Below, piece by piece: positions 57,880 through 64,000 of a stretch of 64,000 nt of DNA. A model generated the notes under the pieces. It saw only the letters and a program-made list of their open reading frames with translations. It searched no databases and had not been told where the DNA came from. Position 1 is the stretch's first letter; every line of letters starts with the position of its first letter. A program made the position numbers and the translations under genes. This stretch comes from Bacteroidetes bacterium GWC2_46_850 (lineage in GTDB: Bacteria; Bacteroidota; Bacteroidia; Bacteroidales; Dysgonomonadaceae), in contig MENQ01000021.1 of the NCBI GenBank assembly GCA_001768325.1, positions 1 through 64,000 of the forward strand. Reading direction: 5' to 3'.

Positions 57880-58461
57880 TTACACAAAATAATGCATCTT
57901 ATGAAAGGAGGGGCGTATGAAAGCAACGCCCATTATCTTCCTGTCGAATGTGATGCTGATCCGCCCATCTTTAACGATAAGGGACCAAAATTGTTTACTT
58001 AGTCTGTTATTTATTGGATAAATAGCCCACCAGCTATTCTTATGGCTCAGTTGAAGCAAGGCATCAATTGAAAGGTTCTCTATCTCTACCTTCTCTTTCA
58101 GGTTGATAAAGATGGCGTCGTAAGGTTCCGCACCGGGTTCTGGCACTGTAGCCGCGCAGGTACAACGAATATCGGATGAAGATGCCACAAGATAGCGGGT
58201 ATTTACTCCCTCGGCAGCGTTTAGCTCAAGAATACGTTTTGCTTTGAAATGATTGACAAGACGGAAGGAGAGATGATTAATTTCACTCCGGGCATAACTT
58301 CGCAGACTCTTTTCCGTCAGCATTTTCGGGATATCCTGAAAAGCATAATACCCATATTTCGCATGCAATACATTGGTGATCGTATCGAAAGCAAAGGGTG
58401 AATGAATACCGTGCCCCCGCGACTGTTTCAATCGAAGCCACCATCTGGAAAACAGCATCAC
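57880..58461 (-). CDS. Degenerate SAM-methyltransferase-like protein
   Basis: A 193-residue protein. It opens with the phrase KQSRGHGIHSPFAFD, which I know from Bacteroidetes class I methyltransferase-like proteins, and has a Rossmann-like motif I region ILELNAAEGVNTRYLVASS. The usual glycine after the acidic residue is missing (Asn-Ala-Ala-Glu-Gly instead of Gly-x-Gly-x-Gly), and the middle strand region is shortened, so activity is doubtful. It sits 4 nt after ispF and 9 nt before pduO. Possibly a structural or pseudo-enzyme remnant. Confidence 0.7.
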   Translation of the reverse strand: MMLFSRWWLRLKQSRGHGIHSPFAFDTITNVLHAKYGYYAFQDIPKMLTEKSLRSYARSEINHLSFRLVNHFKAKRILELNAAEGVNTRYLVASSSDIRCTCAATVPEPGAEPYDAIFINLKEKVEIENLSIDALLQLSHKNSWWAIYPINNRLSKQFWSLIVKDGRISITFDRKIMGVAFIRPSFHKMHYFV

Positions 58462-58465
58462 GATG

Positions 58466-58951
58466 TTATATTTTCTCGATTAACACAACTGCGTATGCGG
58501 TGATTCCTTCCTCTCGTCCCACGAAACCCATTTTCTCGGAAGTGGTTGCTTTAATGGAGATGGCATCACGATCAAGCTCCATAATATCGGCAAGTTTTTG
58601 TTGCATGGCAGGTATGTGGGGATTTAGTTTTGGCTGCTCCGTGCATACTGTCGTATCAATATTCCCTATCCTATAACCCTTATCGCATAATAGAGAAACA
58701 CACTTTTTCAGTAGAATCTTGCTGTCGGCATCCTGGTAGTCTGGAGAAGTGTCGGGAAAATGATATCCGATATCCCGTAAGTTAGCTGCCCCCAGCATCG
58801 CATCGCAAATGGCATGGATCAAAACATCCGCATCGGAATGCCCCAGCAATCCCAAAGGGTGATCGAGTTGAACGCCGCCGATCCACAGTTCTCTTTTTTC
58901 TGCAAAGCGATGCATATCATATCCGAAGCCAACCCGTATGTTCATGGTCAT
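58466..58951 (-). CDS. ispF: 2-C-methyl-D-erythritol 2,4-cyclodiphosphate synthase
   Basis: MEP-pathway step that makes the cyclic diphosphate. A 161-residue protein of normal length. Metal ligands in GFGYDMHRF (Asp11, His13), then LGLLGHSDADVLIHAICDAMLGA, KATTSEKMGFVGREEGITAYAV. ATG 58951 overlaps the porV stop (ATGA), which fixes the start over the ATG two codons later. Confidence 0.96.
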   Translation of the reverse strand: MTMNIRVGFGYDMHRFAEKRELWIGGVQLDHPLGLLGHSDADVLIHAICDAMLGAANLRDIGYHFPDTSPDYQDADSKILLKKCVSLLCDKGYRIGNIDTTVCTEQPKLNPHIPAMQQKLADIMELDRDAISIKATTSEKMGFVGREEGITAYAVVLIEKI

Positions 58952-60108
58952 CGCAGTAAGTTTCTGATTTCCTCAATATCGAACCCCAACGAGAGACGCA
59001 GGGTCTGATCCAGTGGGTTCGACTGTGCTGTTGAGATCAGGTAGGCGGCATCGACCTGAAAAGCTTTCATTCTGAATCCTGCACCAAATGTAAAGTAACG
59101 CCTGTTGCCCTTGTATTCGTTTTCGTGATAATAACCTGTTCTCACCGAAAACTGATTCAGATAGGTGTACTCCATGCCCAACGACCACATGATCTCCTGC
59201 AGTTCTTCTTCAAGGCCGCCTGGCGCATCTCCCAGTGACCTGAAAACGCCTGCGATGGATGAGATATCCTGGTAATCGTCGATACGTTGTTGCGCATCTT
59301 CAGCTGTCTCTCCCTCCTTTGCCAATTGTGGTGTGGGAACAAGCAGTTTGTTGAGATCAACACTGAATGAAAGGGTATGATCTTTTGCTATGGGATATCC
59401 CAGTGAGGCTCCCAGTCGCATGTTTGTGGGGAGGAAATAGGAATTGGTGCCGCCATCATATGAGATTTTTGTACCGATATTGGATAGATTGAAGCCCAGG
59501 CCGAGCAGCATCTCAGTGCGCCCCAAATAAAGATAAGATTCGCTATAGCCGGCTACGTCCGCAGCAAATGCATTGCCGGGTGTTGTTTCGTCGTTTCCTG
59601 TGGAGTAATCGGCCCGGATGTATCTGAGTGTTACCGCACCGGCAAAGGTCTCCGACAGCCTTCTTGAATAGGCGAGATCGAGTGCAAACTCATGTGGCGA
59701 GACCGCTTGCCAGAACTCGCCGTTCATGTCGGCAATGTCAATACTGCCCAATGAGAAATAGCGCAGCGAGGCACTGAGCGCATCGAGGTTGTCGTCACCC
59801 AACTTCCAGAATCCGGAAGCATAGAGCAGGTTTATGTCGCTCACCAGTTTGCTCAGCCAGGGTGTATAGGAAAATGCCACCCCCCCTTCTGAAGATAGAA
59901 ATGGATATTTGGCAGCATTCCAATGCTGAGAATAGAGATCGGGCATGGTTGCTGCCCCCATATCTCCCATACCACCACCTCGGGCATCGGGCGCGAATTG
60001 CAGAGAGGGCATGGCCACCGGTATGGGATTATACTCCTGTGCCGGCAACACACTGCTCCATAGTATGAAAAGAATGCTGCACAAAAAAGCGCGTATTGTT
60101 TTACTCAT
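58948..60108 (-). CDS. porV: Type IX secretion outer-membrane protein PorV (LptO)
   Basis: A 386-residue FadL-like outer-membrane barrel: signal peptide (LCSILFILWSSVLPAQ), the PorV opening MPSLQFAPDARGGGMGDMGAA in parts, AFSYTPWLSKLVSDINLLYASG, and C-terminal strands FGAGFRMKAFQVDAAYLIS and LRLSLGFDIEEIRNLLR. PorV shuttles CTD-bearing cargo from the translocon to the PorU sortase. porU is not next to it here. It stands between an FAH-family gene (43 nt) and ispF (ATGA overlap). Confidence 0.88.
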   Translation of the reverse strand: MSKTIRAFLCSILFILWSSVLPAQEYNPIPVAMPSLQFAPDARGGGMGDMGAATMPDLYSQHWNAAKYPFLSSEGGVAFSYTPWLSKLVSDINLLYASGFWKLGDDNLDALSASLRYFSLGSIDIADMNGEFWQAVSPHEFALDLAYSRRLSETFAGAVTLRYIRADYSTGNDETTPGNAFAADVAGYSESYLYLGRTEMLLGLGFNLSNIGTKISYDGGTNSYFLPTNMRLGASLGYPIAKDHTLSFSVDLNKLLVPTPQLAKEGETAEDAQQRIDDYQDISSIAGVFRSLGDAPGGLEEELQEIMWSLGMEYTYLNQFSVRTGYYHENEYKGNRRYFTFGAGFRMKAFQVDAAYLISTAQSNPLDQTLRLSLGFDIEEIRNLLR

Positions 60109-60151
60109 TTTGATATAGATTGACGATTGATTTCCTTGTTGCCGGGCAGGC

Positions 60152-60766
60152 TTACTTTACCCTGAAATCCAACAGTTTTTTATCGCCGATGTATCCCTGT
60201 AAATGGTCGTTTACCATTACCGGACCAATGCCCGCAGGAGTACCGGTAAAGATTAGATCACCCATCTTTAACGTAAAATATCGGCTCAGATAAGAAATAA
60301 TCTTATCCACCGAATAAATCATCTCTCCGGAGTTGCCCTGCTGCACCGTTTTTCCATTGATGTCGAGATGAAAATCAAGCTTATTTACGCTTCCAACCTC
60401 CGCAATGGGAACAAAGGTGCCGATAGCGGCAGAATTGTCAAAGGCCTTGGCAATCTCCCAGGGTAATCCCAGTTCCTTCTGTTTTCGCTGCAGGTCACGG
60501 GCTGTAAAATCTATGCCCACAGTAACCTCCTCATAATAACGTTCTGCAAAACGTTCAGCAATATTTTTACCGAGTCGGCTTATTTTTACCACCAGCTCCG
60601 TTTCGTAATGTATTTCCTCTGAAAAATCAGGCAGGTAAAAGGGCTTTCCTCCTTTTAGCAGCGCCGTGTCGGGCTTCATAAAGAATACCGGTTCCTCACT
60701 TTCAAACGTACGCTTCATCTCTTTATTGTGTGAGGCGTAATTAAGACCGACAGCAAAAATCTTCAT
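60152..60766 (-). CDS. Fumarylacetoacetate hydrolase family protein
   Basis: A 204-residue single-domain FAH enzyme: FAVGLNYASHNKEMKR, PVFFMKPDTALLKGG, the metal-binding acidic residues in EIHYETELVVKI, then VTVGIDFTARDLQRKQKELG, GLPWEIAKAFDNSAAIG and GDLIFTGTPAGIGPV. Members hydrolyse acylpyruvates or decarboxylate oxaloacetate; the substrate is unknown here. Its ATG overlaps the rex stop (ATGA). Confidence 0.92.
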   Translation of the reverse strand: MKIFAVGLNYASHNKEMKRTFESEEPVFFMKPDTALLKGGKPFYLPDFSEEIHYETELVVKISRLGKNIAERFAERYYEEVTVGIDFTARDLQRKQKELGLPWEIAKAFDNSAAIGTFVPIAEVGSVNKLDFHLDINGKTVQQGNSGEMIYSVDKIISYLSRYFTLKMGDLIFTGTPAGIGPVMVNDHLQGYIGDKKLLDFRVK

Positions 60767-61398
60767 GAGCGTAAACGATTAAACATGACTGCCAGGTGAG
60801 CATAAAGCGATGTATTTTGCAGAACCACTCCTTCAGGAACACGGATTCTGAAGGGGGTAAAATTCCAGATTCCTTTGATACCTCCGCGGATCATGAAATC
60901 GGATACTTCTTGCGCTATACCCGGCGGAACGGTCAGAATGCCAATTTCAGCCTGAATCTTCTGATTTTTTCCGAAAAATTCATCGCTGTGGAAAACGGGA
61001 ATATTGTGTACTTTCTGATTAACGATGGACGATTTCACATCAAAGCCGGCAATAATCTTTAATCCGTACTGTTCCAATCCAGAGTCGGACAATAAAGCCG
61101 CTCCCAGGCTTCCGACACCAAATAATACAGCCTTATGCGTTTGTTTGAAACCGAGAAAGGTCTCCAGTACGGAAATCAGGTCATTGATATCGTAACCGAC
61201 TCTTGTTTTGCCGTTTACATCTACATAGGATAAATCTTTGGCTATCTGCGATGCAGAGACGTCTATCTTTTTCGCTATTTGTGTAGATGAGACAATGGTT
61301 TCTCCCTGGCTTTTCAGTAATTTCACATATGATAAGTACCAGGGAAGCCTTCTGAGCGCCGGCTCAGGTATTTTAGCGGAATCAATCTGAACGGACAT
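60763..61398 (-). CDS. rex: Redox-sensing transcriptional repressor Rex
   Basis: Senses NADH/NAD+ and represses fermentation and respiration genes when NADH is low. A 211-residue protein: winged helix at about 1-75 (IPEPALRRLPWYLSYVKLLK, VSSTQIAKKIDVSASQIAKD, VGYDINDLISVLE) and a Rossmann domain with GVGSLG at 94-99 and a C-terminal swapped helix (TSLYAHLAVMFNRL). I start at ATG 61398; an upstream GTG at 61428 overlaps the promoter motif itself and cannot be transcribed from it. It heads a run rex-FAH-porV-ispF-methyltransferase-like-pduO with overlaps or short gaps. Confidence 0.93.
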   Translation of the reverse strand: MSVQIDSAKIPEPALRRLPWYLSYVKLLKSQGETIVSSTQIAKKIDVSASQIAKDLSYVDVNGKTRVGYDINDLISVLETFLGFKQTHKAVLFGVGSLGAALLSDSGLEQYGLKIIAGFDVKSSIVNQKVHNIPVFHSDEFFGKNQKIQAEIGILTVPPGIAQEVSDFMIRGGIKGIWNFTPFRIRVPEGVVLQNTSLYAHLAVMFNRLRS

Positions 61399-61427
61399 AC
61401 CTTTGGGTAAATTTACGATAACGTCCA

Positions 61428-61435
61428 CAAAGATA
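61428..61435 (-). promoter_or_regulatory. TAnnTTTG promoter -7 element for the rex operon
   Basis: CAAAGATA on plus reads TATCTTTG on minus, 30 nt before ATG 61398. I see no Rex operator-like palindrome around it. Confidence 0.55.
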
Positions 61436-61516
61436 CGTTCTTTTCGGATATTTTTGGGATTTTTTAAAGGCTATTTAAAGACAAATTTCTTTAATTACCC
61501 CCTATTTTAGATGAAT

Positions 61517-61924
61517 TTATAACTCTTCATCCACCAAATCGTCCGGAAGATTCAGCGGAATCACTTTTGTTGCCCTCGATTTCTTTATGAGCGGGGTGAG
61601 TTTGTTCTTCACAATGGATTTGTAATGGGTACTGTTTTCGTGTATTTTGTAGGCCGATTCACTTTCGTAGCTTTCATAAAGGAAGATGGTATTGGCGTTA
61701 TCCTCACTGAGAAGCACATCGTAAATAAGACAGCCTTCTTCGTTCTCCAGTGAAAGAGCCTGCACTTCGAGGAGAAGGTCGATGGCGGTATCCAGGTTCT
61801 GCTCATCAAAAGAGAGTTCTACAATTATTACGTACGGATCTTCCACATCTTGTGCATAACCTGGCACAATGCTGATCGAGAACACAAGACCCAGGAACAG
61901 ACAGAAAAGAGCAGCTTGCTTCAT
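61517..61924 (-). CDS. Secreted ABM-domain (quinol monooxygenase-like) protein
   Basis: A 135-residue protein with a signal peptide (LFCLFLGLVFSISIVPGYAQ) followed by one antibiotic-biosynthesis-monooxygenase domain: VIIVELSFDEQNLDTAIDLL, ENEEGCLIYDVLLSE, NTIFLYESYESESAYKIHEN and YKSIVKNKLTPLIKKS. ABM domains are usually cytoplasmic, so export is unusual. It follows a DUF3108 gene by 40 nt. The substrate is unknown. Confidence 0.85.
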   Translation of the reverse strand: MKQAALFCLFLGLVFSISIVPGYAQDVEDPYVIIVELSFDEQNLDTAIDLLLEVQALSLENEEGCLIYDVLLSEDNANTIFLYESYESESAYKIHENSTHYKSIVKNKLTPLIKKSRATKVIPLNLPDDLVDEEL

Positions 61925-61964
61925 ATAATGAAAATTTAGGGATTGTTCTTTGGCAGATACTTTA

Positions 61965-62765
61965 TCAGTGCCTTATACCGGAGACATCACGCATGACCGC
62001 CCTCACGGAACCTAGCTTCAGGCTGGTATCAATAATGATCGGGATACGATTTTTGTCATTGGTTAATGATGCCCTGAGCGACTCTTTCGGGTTGGTAAAA
62101 GCATCATCATGAATGGTCATGGAGATGTTGATCACCTCATATGTTTTGCCGTTATTCGCCTTAATCGATGTGGTACCCAGGTAGTTCACGTACATATCCA
62201 CAGGCCTTCTGCCGGAAATGAACTGGATATATTGTTTGTCTCCCGCCTTCATGCCGGTATAATCCAGGTTTCTCACATAGGAGATCACCGAAAGATAGTC
62301 GTAGGTACACTTATTCGTAGTGACCACCTCATCGAAATTTTCCACATTGTTTCTGTTGCGTAGCGCACGGATACTAATTTCACTTCCTTTATAAGTAAAG
62401 GACTGTCTTTCAATCGAGTAATCCTTTCCTTCGAATGCCTCTTTTGTAAATAGCAATGGACGCAGGTTATAGTCGATATAAGAAGTGAGTGTATCATTCA
62501 CCGTGTACAGGTTGCCGGCTAATCCTGAGGTGTTGAGCATCATCACTGTCTTGAACGCAGTCTCTCCCCTGTAATTGGCTTCCGTTGTCTGCAGTGATCC
62601 TTTGCCGGCTTTTGCTTTCAGAATGCCAAAATCGAAATAAAGATCGTATTGTATGTCTTCGCCACTTTTAAATGCGTTGTTAACCAGTTTACACTGCGCT
62701 TTTACGGGCTGCAGACCCAGGAGTAAAAGTATGATGATGGGTAGGATAGCATATTTTTTTTGCAT
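61965..62765 (-). CDS. DUF3108 domain secreted protein
   Basis: A 266-residue protein. I start at ATG 62765 because a clean signal peptide follows (MQKKYAILPIIILLLLGLQ, cleavage near VKAQ); the frame is open to 62810. The body fits DUF3108 (FKSGEDIQYDLYFDFGILKAK, a Phe/Tyr-rich beta pattern, then YDYLSVISYVRNLDYTGMKAG, and KNRIPIIIDTSLKLGSVRAVM). Periplasmic, function unknown. It lies 53 nt after an Ig-like protein gene. Confidence 0.85.
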   Translation of the reverse strand: MQKKYAILPIIILLLLGLQPVKAQCKLVNNAFKSGEDIQYDLYFDFGILKAKAGKGSLQTTEANYRGETAFKTVMMLNTSGLAGNLYTVNDTLTSYIDYNLRPLLFTKEAFEGKDYSIERQSFTYKGSEISIRALRNRNNVENFDEVVTTNKCTYDYLSVISYVRNLDYTGMKAGDKQYIQFISGRRPVDMYVNYLGTTSIKANNGKTYEVINISMTIHDDAFTNPKESLRASLTNDKNRIPIIIDTSLKLGSVRAVMRDVSGIRH

Positions 62766-62818
62766 TGTCAATTTTTTATGTGAAACATTTACGGCAGACA
62801 CCTCATTCATTTCATTTG

Positions 62819-64000
62819 TTACATCATCGGGGTACTGCCAAAACCGCGACTTCCGCTGCCACCAAAGGGTGAACTTTGCTGATTTTGTTGCTGATTATTT
62901 CTATCCCTGTTGGGATCTTTTCTTTTTTTCTCTTCCGGCTTGTTCTTCGTGATTTCAAGCGGTTTCTGTCTGATCACTTCCCCAGCATTGATCCGCCATT
63001 CCTCCATATGATCGGAATAAGCTCGGATTACCCACTTTCCCGGATAGTAATAAACTGTTTCAGGTTGTCGCTTATCTTCATAATTCCCGGTCGTCCATAC
63101 GCCATCTCTGTTTTCATCTATTACCAGGCGCGCGTAAATCTCACCGGGTGGTAGATCCTGAAATCTTACTGTGTTCCCTTTGACGAAACTTTTCCGAAAA
63201 GGTTTATCCGATTTATCCAGTAGCTCAACGAACACCACCTTCCCTTCGGGCAATCCAACGATGTTTACTTCTAAGTTACCGTACTGGTCCAGCGGTTTCA
63301 CCGTGAACGACTGTTCATATTTGTTATTCCAAAGTCCATAGGGGCTGATCAAAAGGGCAGAGTCTACCGTCAGTTTATATTTGCCGCCCGGTTCCCAACG
63401 GGGACGGATAGTCAGCTTACGTGGGTTTAGTGTATCGTGTTCCATGTGAAACGGCACAGGCTCAAACAGCGAGTCCACGGCCATCTCCAGTCGCACAAAT
63501 GATGAATCGAAACGAACGACGGGTTGTTCAAATTCGAACCGGACGGGATTGAACAGTTCAAAGGTGGATTGTACATTGCTGTTTATACCCAGGAAATGGA
63601 TTTGTTCTTCTTCACCTTCTTTCTTCTCATCTCTTTTTTCTTCTCGTTTGTCGCGTGCCGATTTGCGGATATTAAAACTGATGGTATCGGTATCGATATA
63701 GTTTTTGTTGAGTGAGTCGGTACGGGTATAATTTATTTTCATCCTGATAGAGTCCTGCTGATAAATCAGTGAATCGGTGATCCAGAGCAACAGGGTATCA
63801 TTCCCGACACTCCGTTCCGTCACATACCAGTCATCACCCGAAACCTCCGGCTGCAACAGACTGAAGTCGGGCATGGCAGTGGGTGCTGCAAAATAAAGCG
63901 TTAGCTTGTGTGGTTCGGTGCGTTCATGTTTCTGTAGATATTGCCGTTGGAAGTCCGACTGAAAGGATCGCAACACCAGGTCGTCAGGCAAAAAGCGGGT
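62819..64000 (-). CDS. Ig-like domain protein, N-terminus outside the window
   Basis: The frame stays open to the right edge (no start is needed within the window; residues TRFLPDDLV continue from the edge), so at least 393 residues of the C-terminal part are present. Beta-rich domains (LTLYFAAPTAMPDFSLLQPE, TFELFNPVRFEFEQPVVRFD, LTIRPRWEPGGKYKLTVDS, LEVNIVGLPEGKVVFVELLD, VIDENRDGVWTTGNYEDKR) fit the Bacteroidetes Big_5/Ig-like family, usually a lipoprotein of about 550 residues. The C-terminus is Lys/Asn/Gln-rich and ends GFGSTPMM. Function unknown. Confidence 0.8.
   Translation of the reverse strand, partial: TRFLPDDLVLRSFQSDFQRQYLQKHERTEPHKLTLYFAAPTAMPDFSLLQPEVSGDDWYVTERSVGNDTLLLWITDSLIYQQDSIRMKINYTRTDSLNKNYIDTDTISFNIRKSARDKREEKRDEKKEGEEEQIHFLGINSNVQSTFELFNPVRFEFEQPVVRFDSSFVRLEMAVDSLFEPVPFHMEHDTLNPRKLTIRPRWEPGGKYKLTVDSALLISPYGLWNNKYEQSFTVKPLDQYGNLEVNIVGLPEGKVVFVELLDKSDKPFRKSFVKGNTVRFQDLPPGEIYARLVIDENRDGVWTTGNYEDKRQPETVYYYPGKWVIRAYSDHMEEWRINAGEVIRQKPLEITKNKPEEKKRKDPNRDRNNQQQNQQSSPFGGSGSRGFGSTPMM

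Noticed and set aside
57871-57880. Cobalamin riboswitch for the adenosyltransferase gene
   Set aside because: The gap to the upstream gene is 9 nt, leaving no room, and no B12-box-like sequence was noticed near the operon start.

Overview
The window looks like a chromosomal segment of a Bacteroidota species of the order Bacteroidales, probably close to Dysgonomonadaceae/Porphyromonadaceae. This is inferred from gene content, and no species can be named. The pointers are a complete Bat (aerotolerance) operon, DUF6089-UppS-BamA-OmpH-OmpH order, a NigD-like lipoprotein, PorV of the type IX secretion system, a long 308-residue NusB, and many promoter motifs of the Bacteroidetes type (TAnnTTTG) placed just upstream of genes, mostly without Shine-Dalgarno sequences. 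I saw no rRNA, tRNA, CRISPR array or insertion sequence.

Layout. 1-2330: accessory-looking left edge with a decayed RHS fragment and a hipBA toxin-antitoxin pair. 2382-9396: nusB-yajC-ybbR-like-coaE, a small winged-helix gene with its own terminator, and a large FAD/Fe-S dehydrogenase fusion that converges on yitT. 9400-13998 (minus): leuS-yitT and fadD. 14188-19279 (plus): a DUF4294 protein, a SulP transporter coupled to ygiQ, and a NigD-like lipoprotein. 19412-22583 (minus): pyrE-SRPBCC and prmC-recX-comF. 22628-30672 (plus): ribD, a DUF6242-like lipoprotein, then envelope biogenesis genes (DUF6089, uppS, bamA, two ompH). 30749-32298 (minus): a tandem universal stress protein and a small helix-turn-helix protein. 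32431-41626 (minus): moxR-DUF58-hypothetical-batA-batB-batC-batD-batE-PAP2. 41783-43457 (minus): a 21-codon ORF, lipA and lipB. 43674-46751 (plus): tgt, an LptF/G-type permease and a secreted cyclophilin. 46776-50876 (minus): the aromatic amino acid operon pheA-aminotransferase-DAHP synthase/chorismate mutase-tyrA, with a leader. 51079-56957 (plus): POT transporter, dnaE, trxA. 57030-64000 (minus): DUF2795, then the operon rex-FAH-porV-ispF-methyltransferase-like-pduO, then an ABM protein, a DUF3108 protein and an Ig-like protein cut by the window edge.

The most striking find is the leader of the aromatic operon. A promoter with both -33 and -7 elements is followed about 22 nt later by an 18-codon ORF, MNNSVFAFSFGFYFYFSR (6 Phe and 2 Tyr). 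Two bases after its stop begins a 13-bp antiterminator whose 3' arm overlaps the 5' arm of an intrinsic terminator ending in nine U residues, 15 nt before pheA. This has the logic of ribosome-mediated transcription attenuation as in E. coli pheL-pheA, here set in a Bacteroidetes promoter context and placed to control both the Phe and the Tyr branch. Other points for a second look are the small ORF before lipA, two in-frame 9-nt tandem repeats (in bamA and in the FAD/Fe-S dehydrogenase), a tRNA-guanine transglycosylase without the zinc cysteines, and rex heading an operon that contains porV.

Several start codons were moved from the longest open frame by using promoter position, ATGA overlaps or signal peptides. 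These are noted gene by gene.
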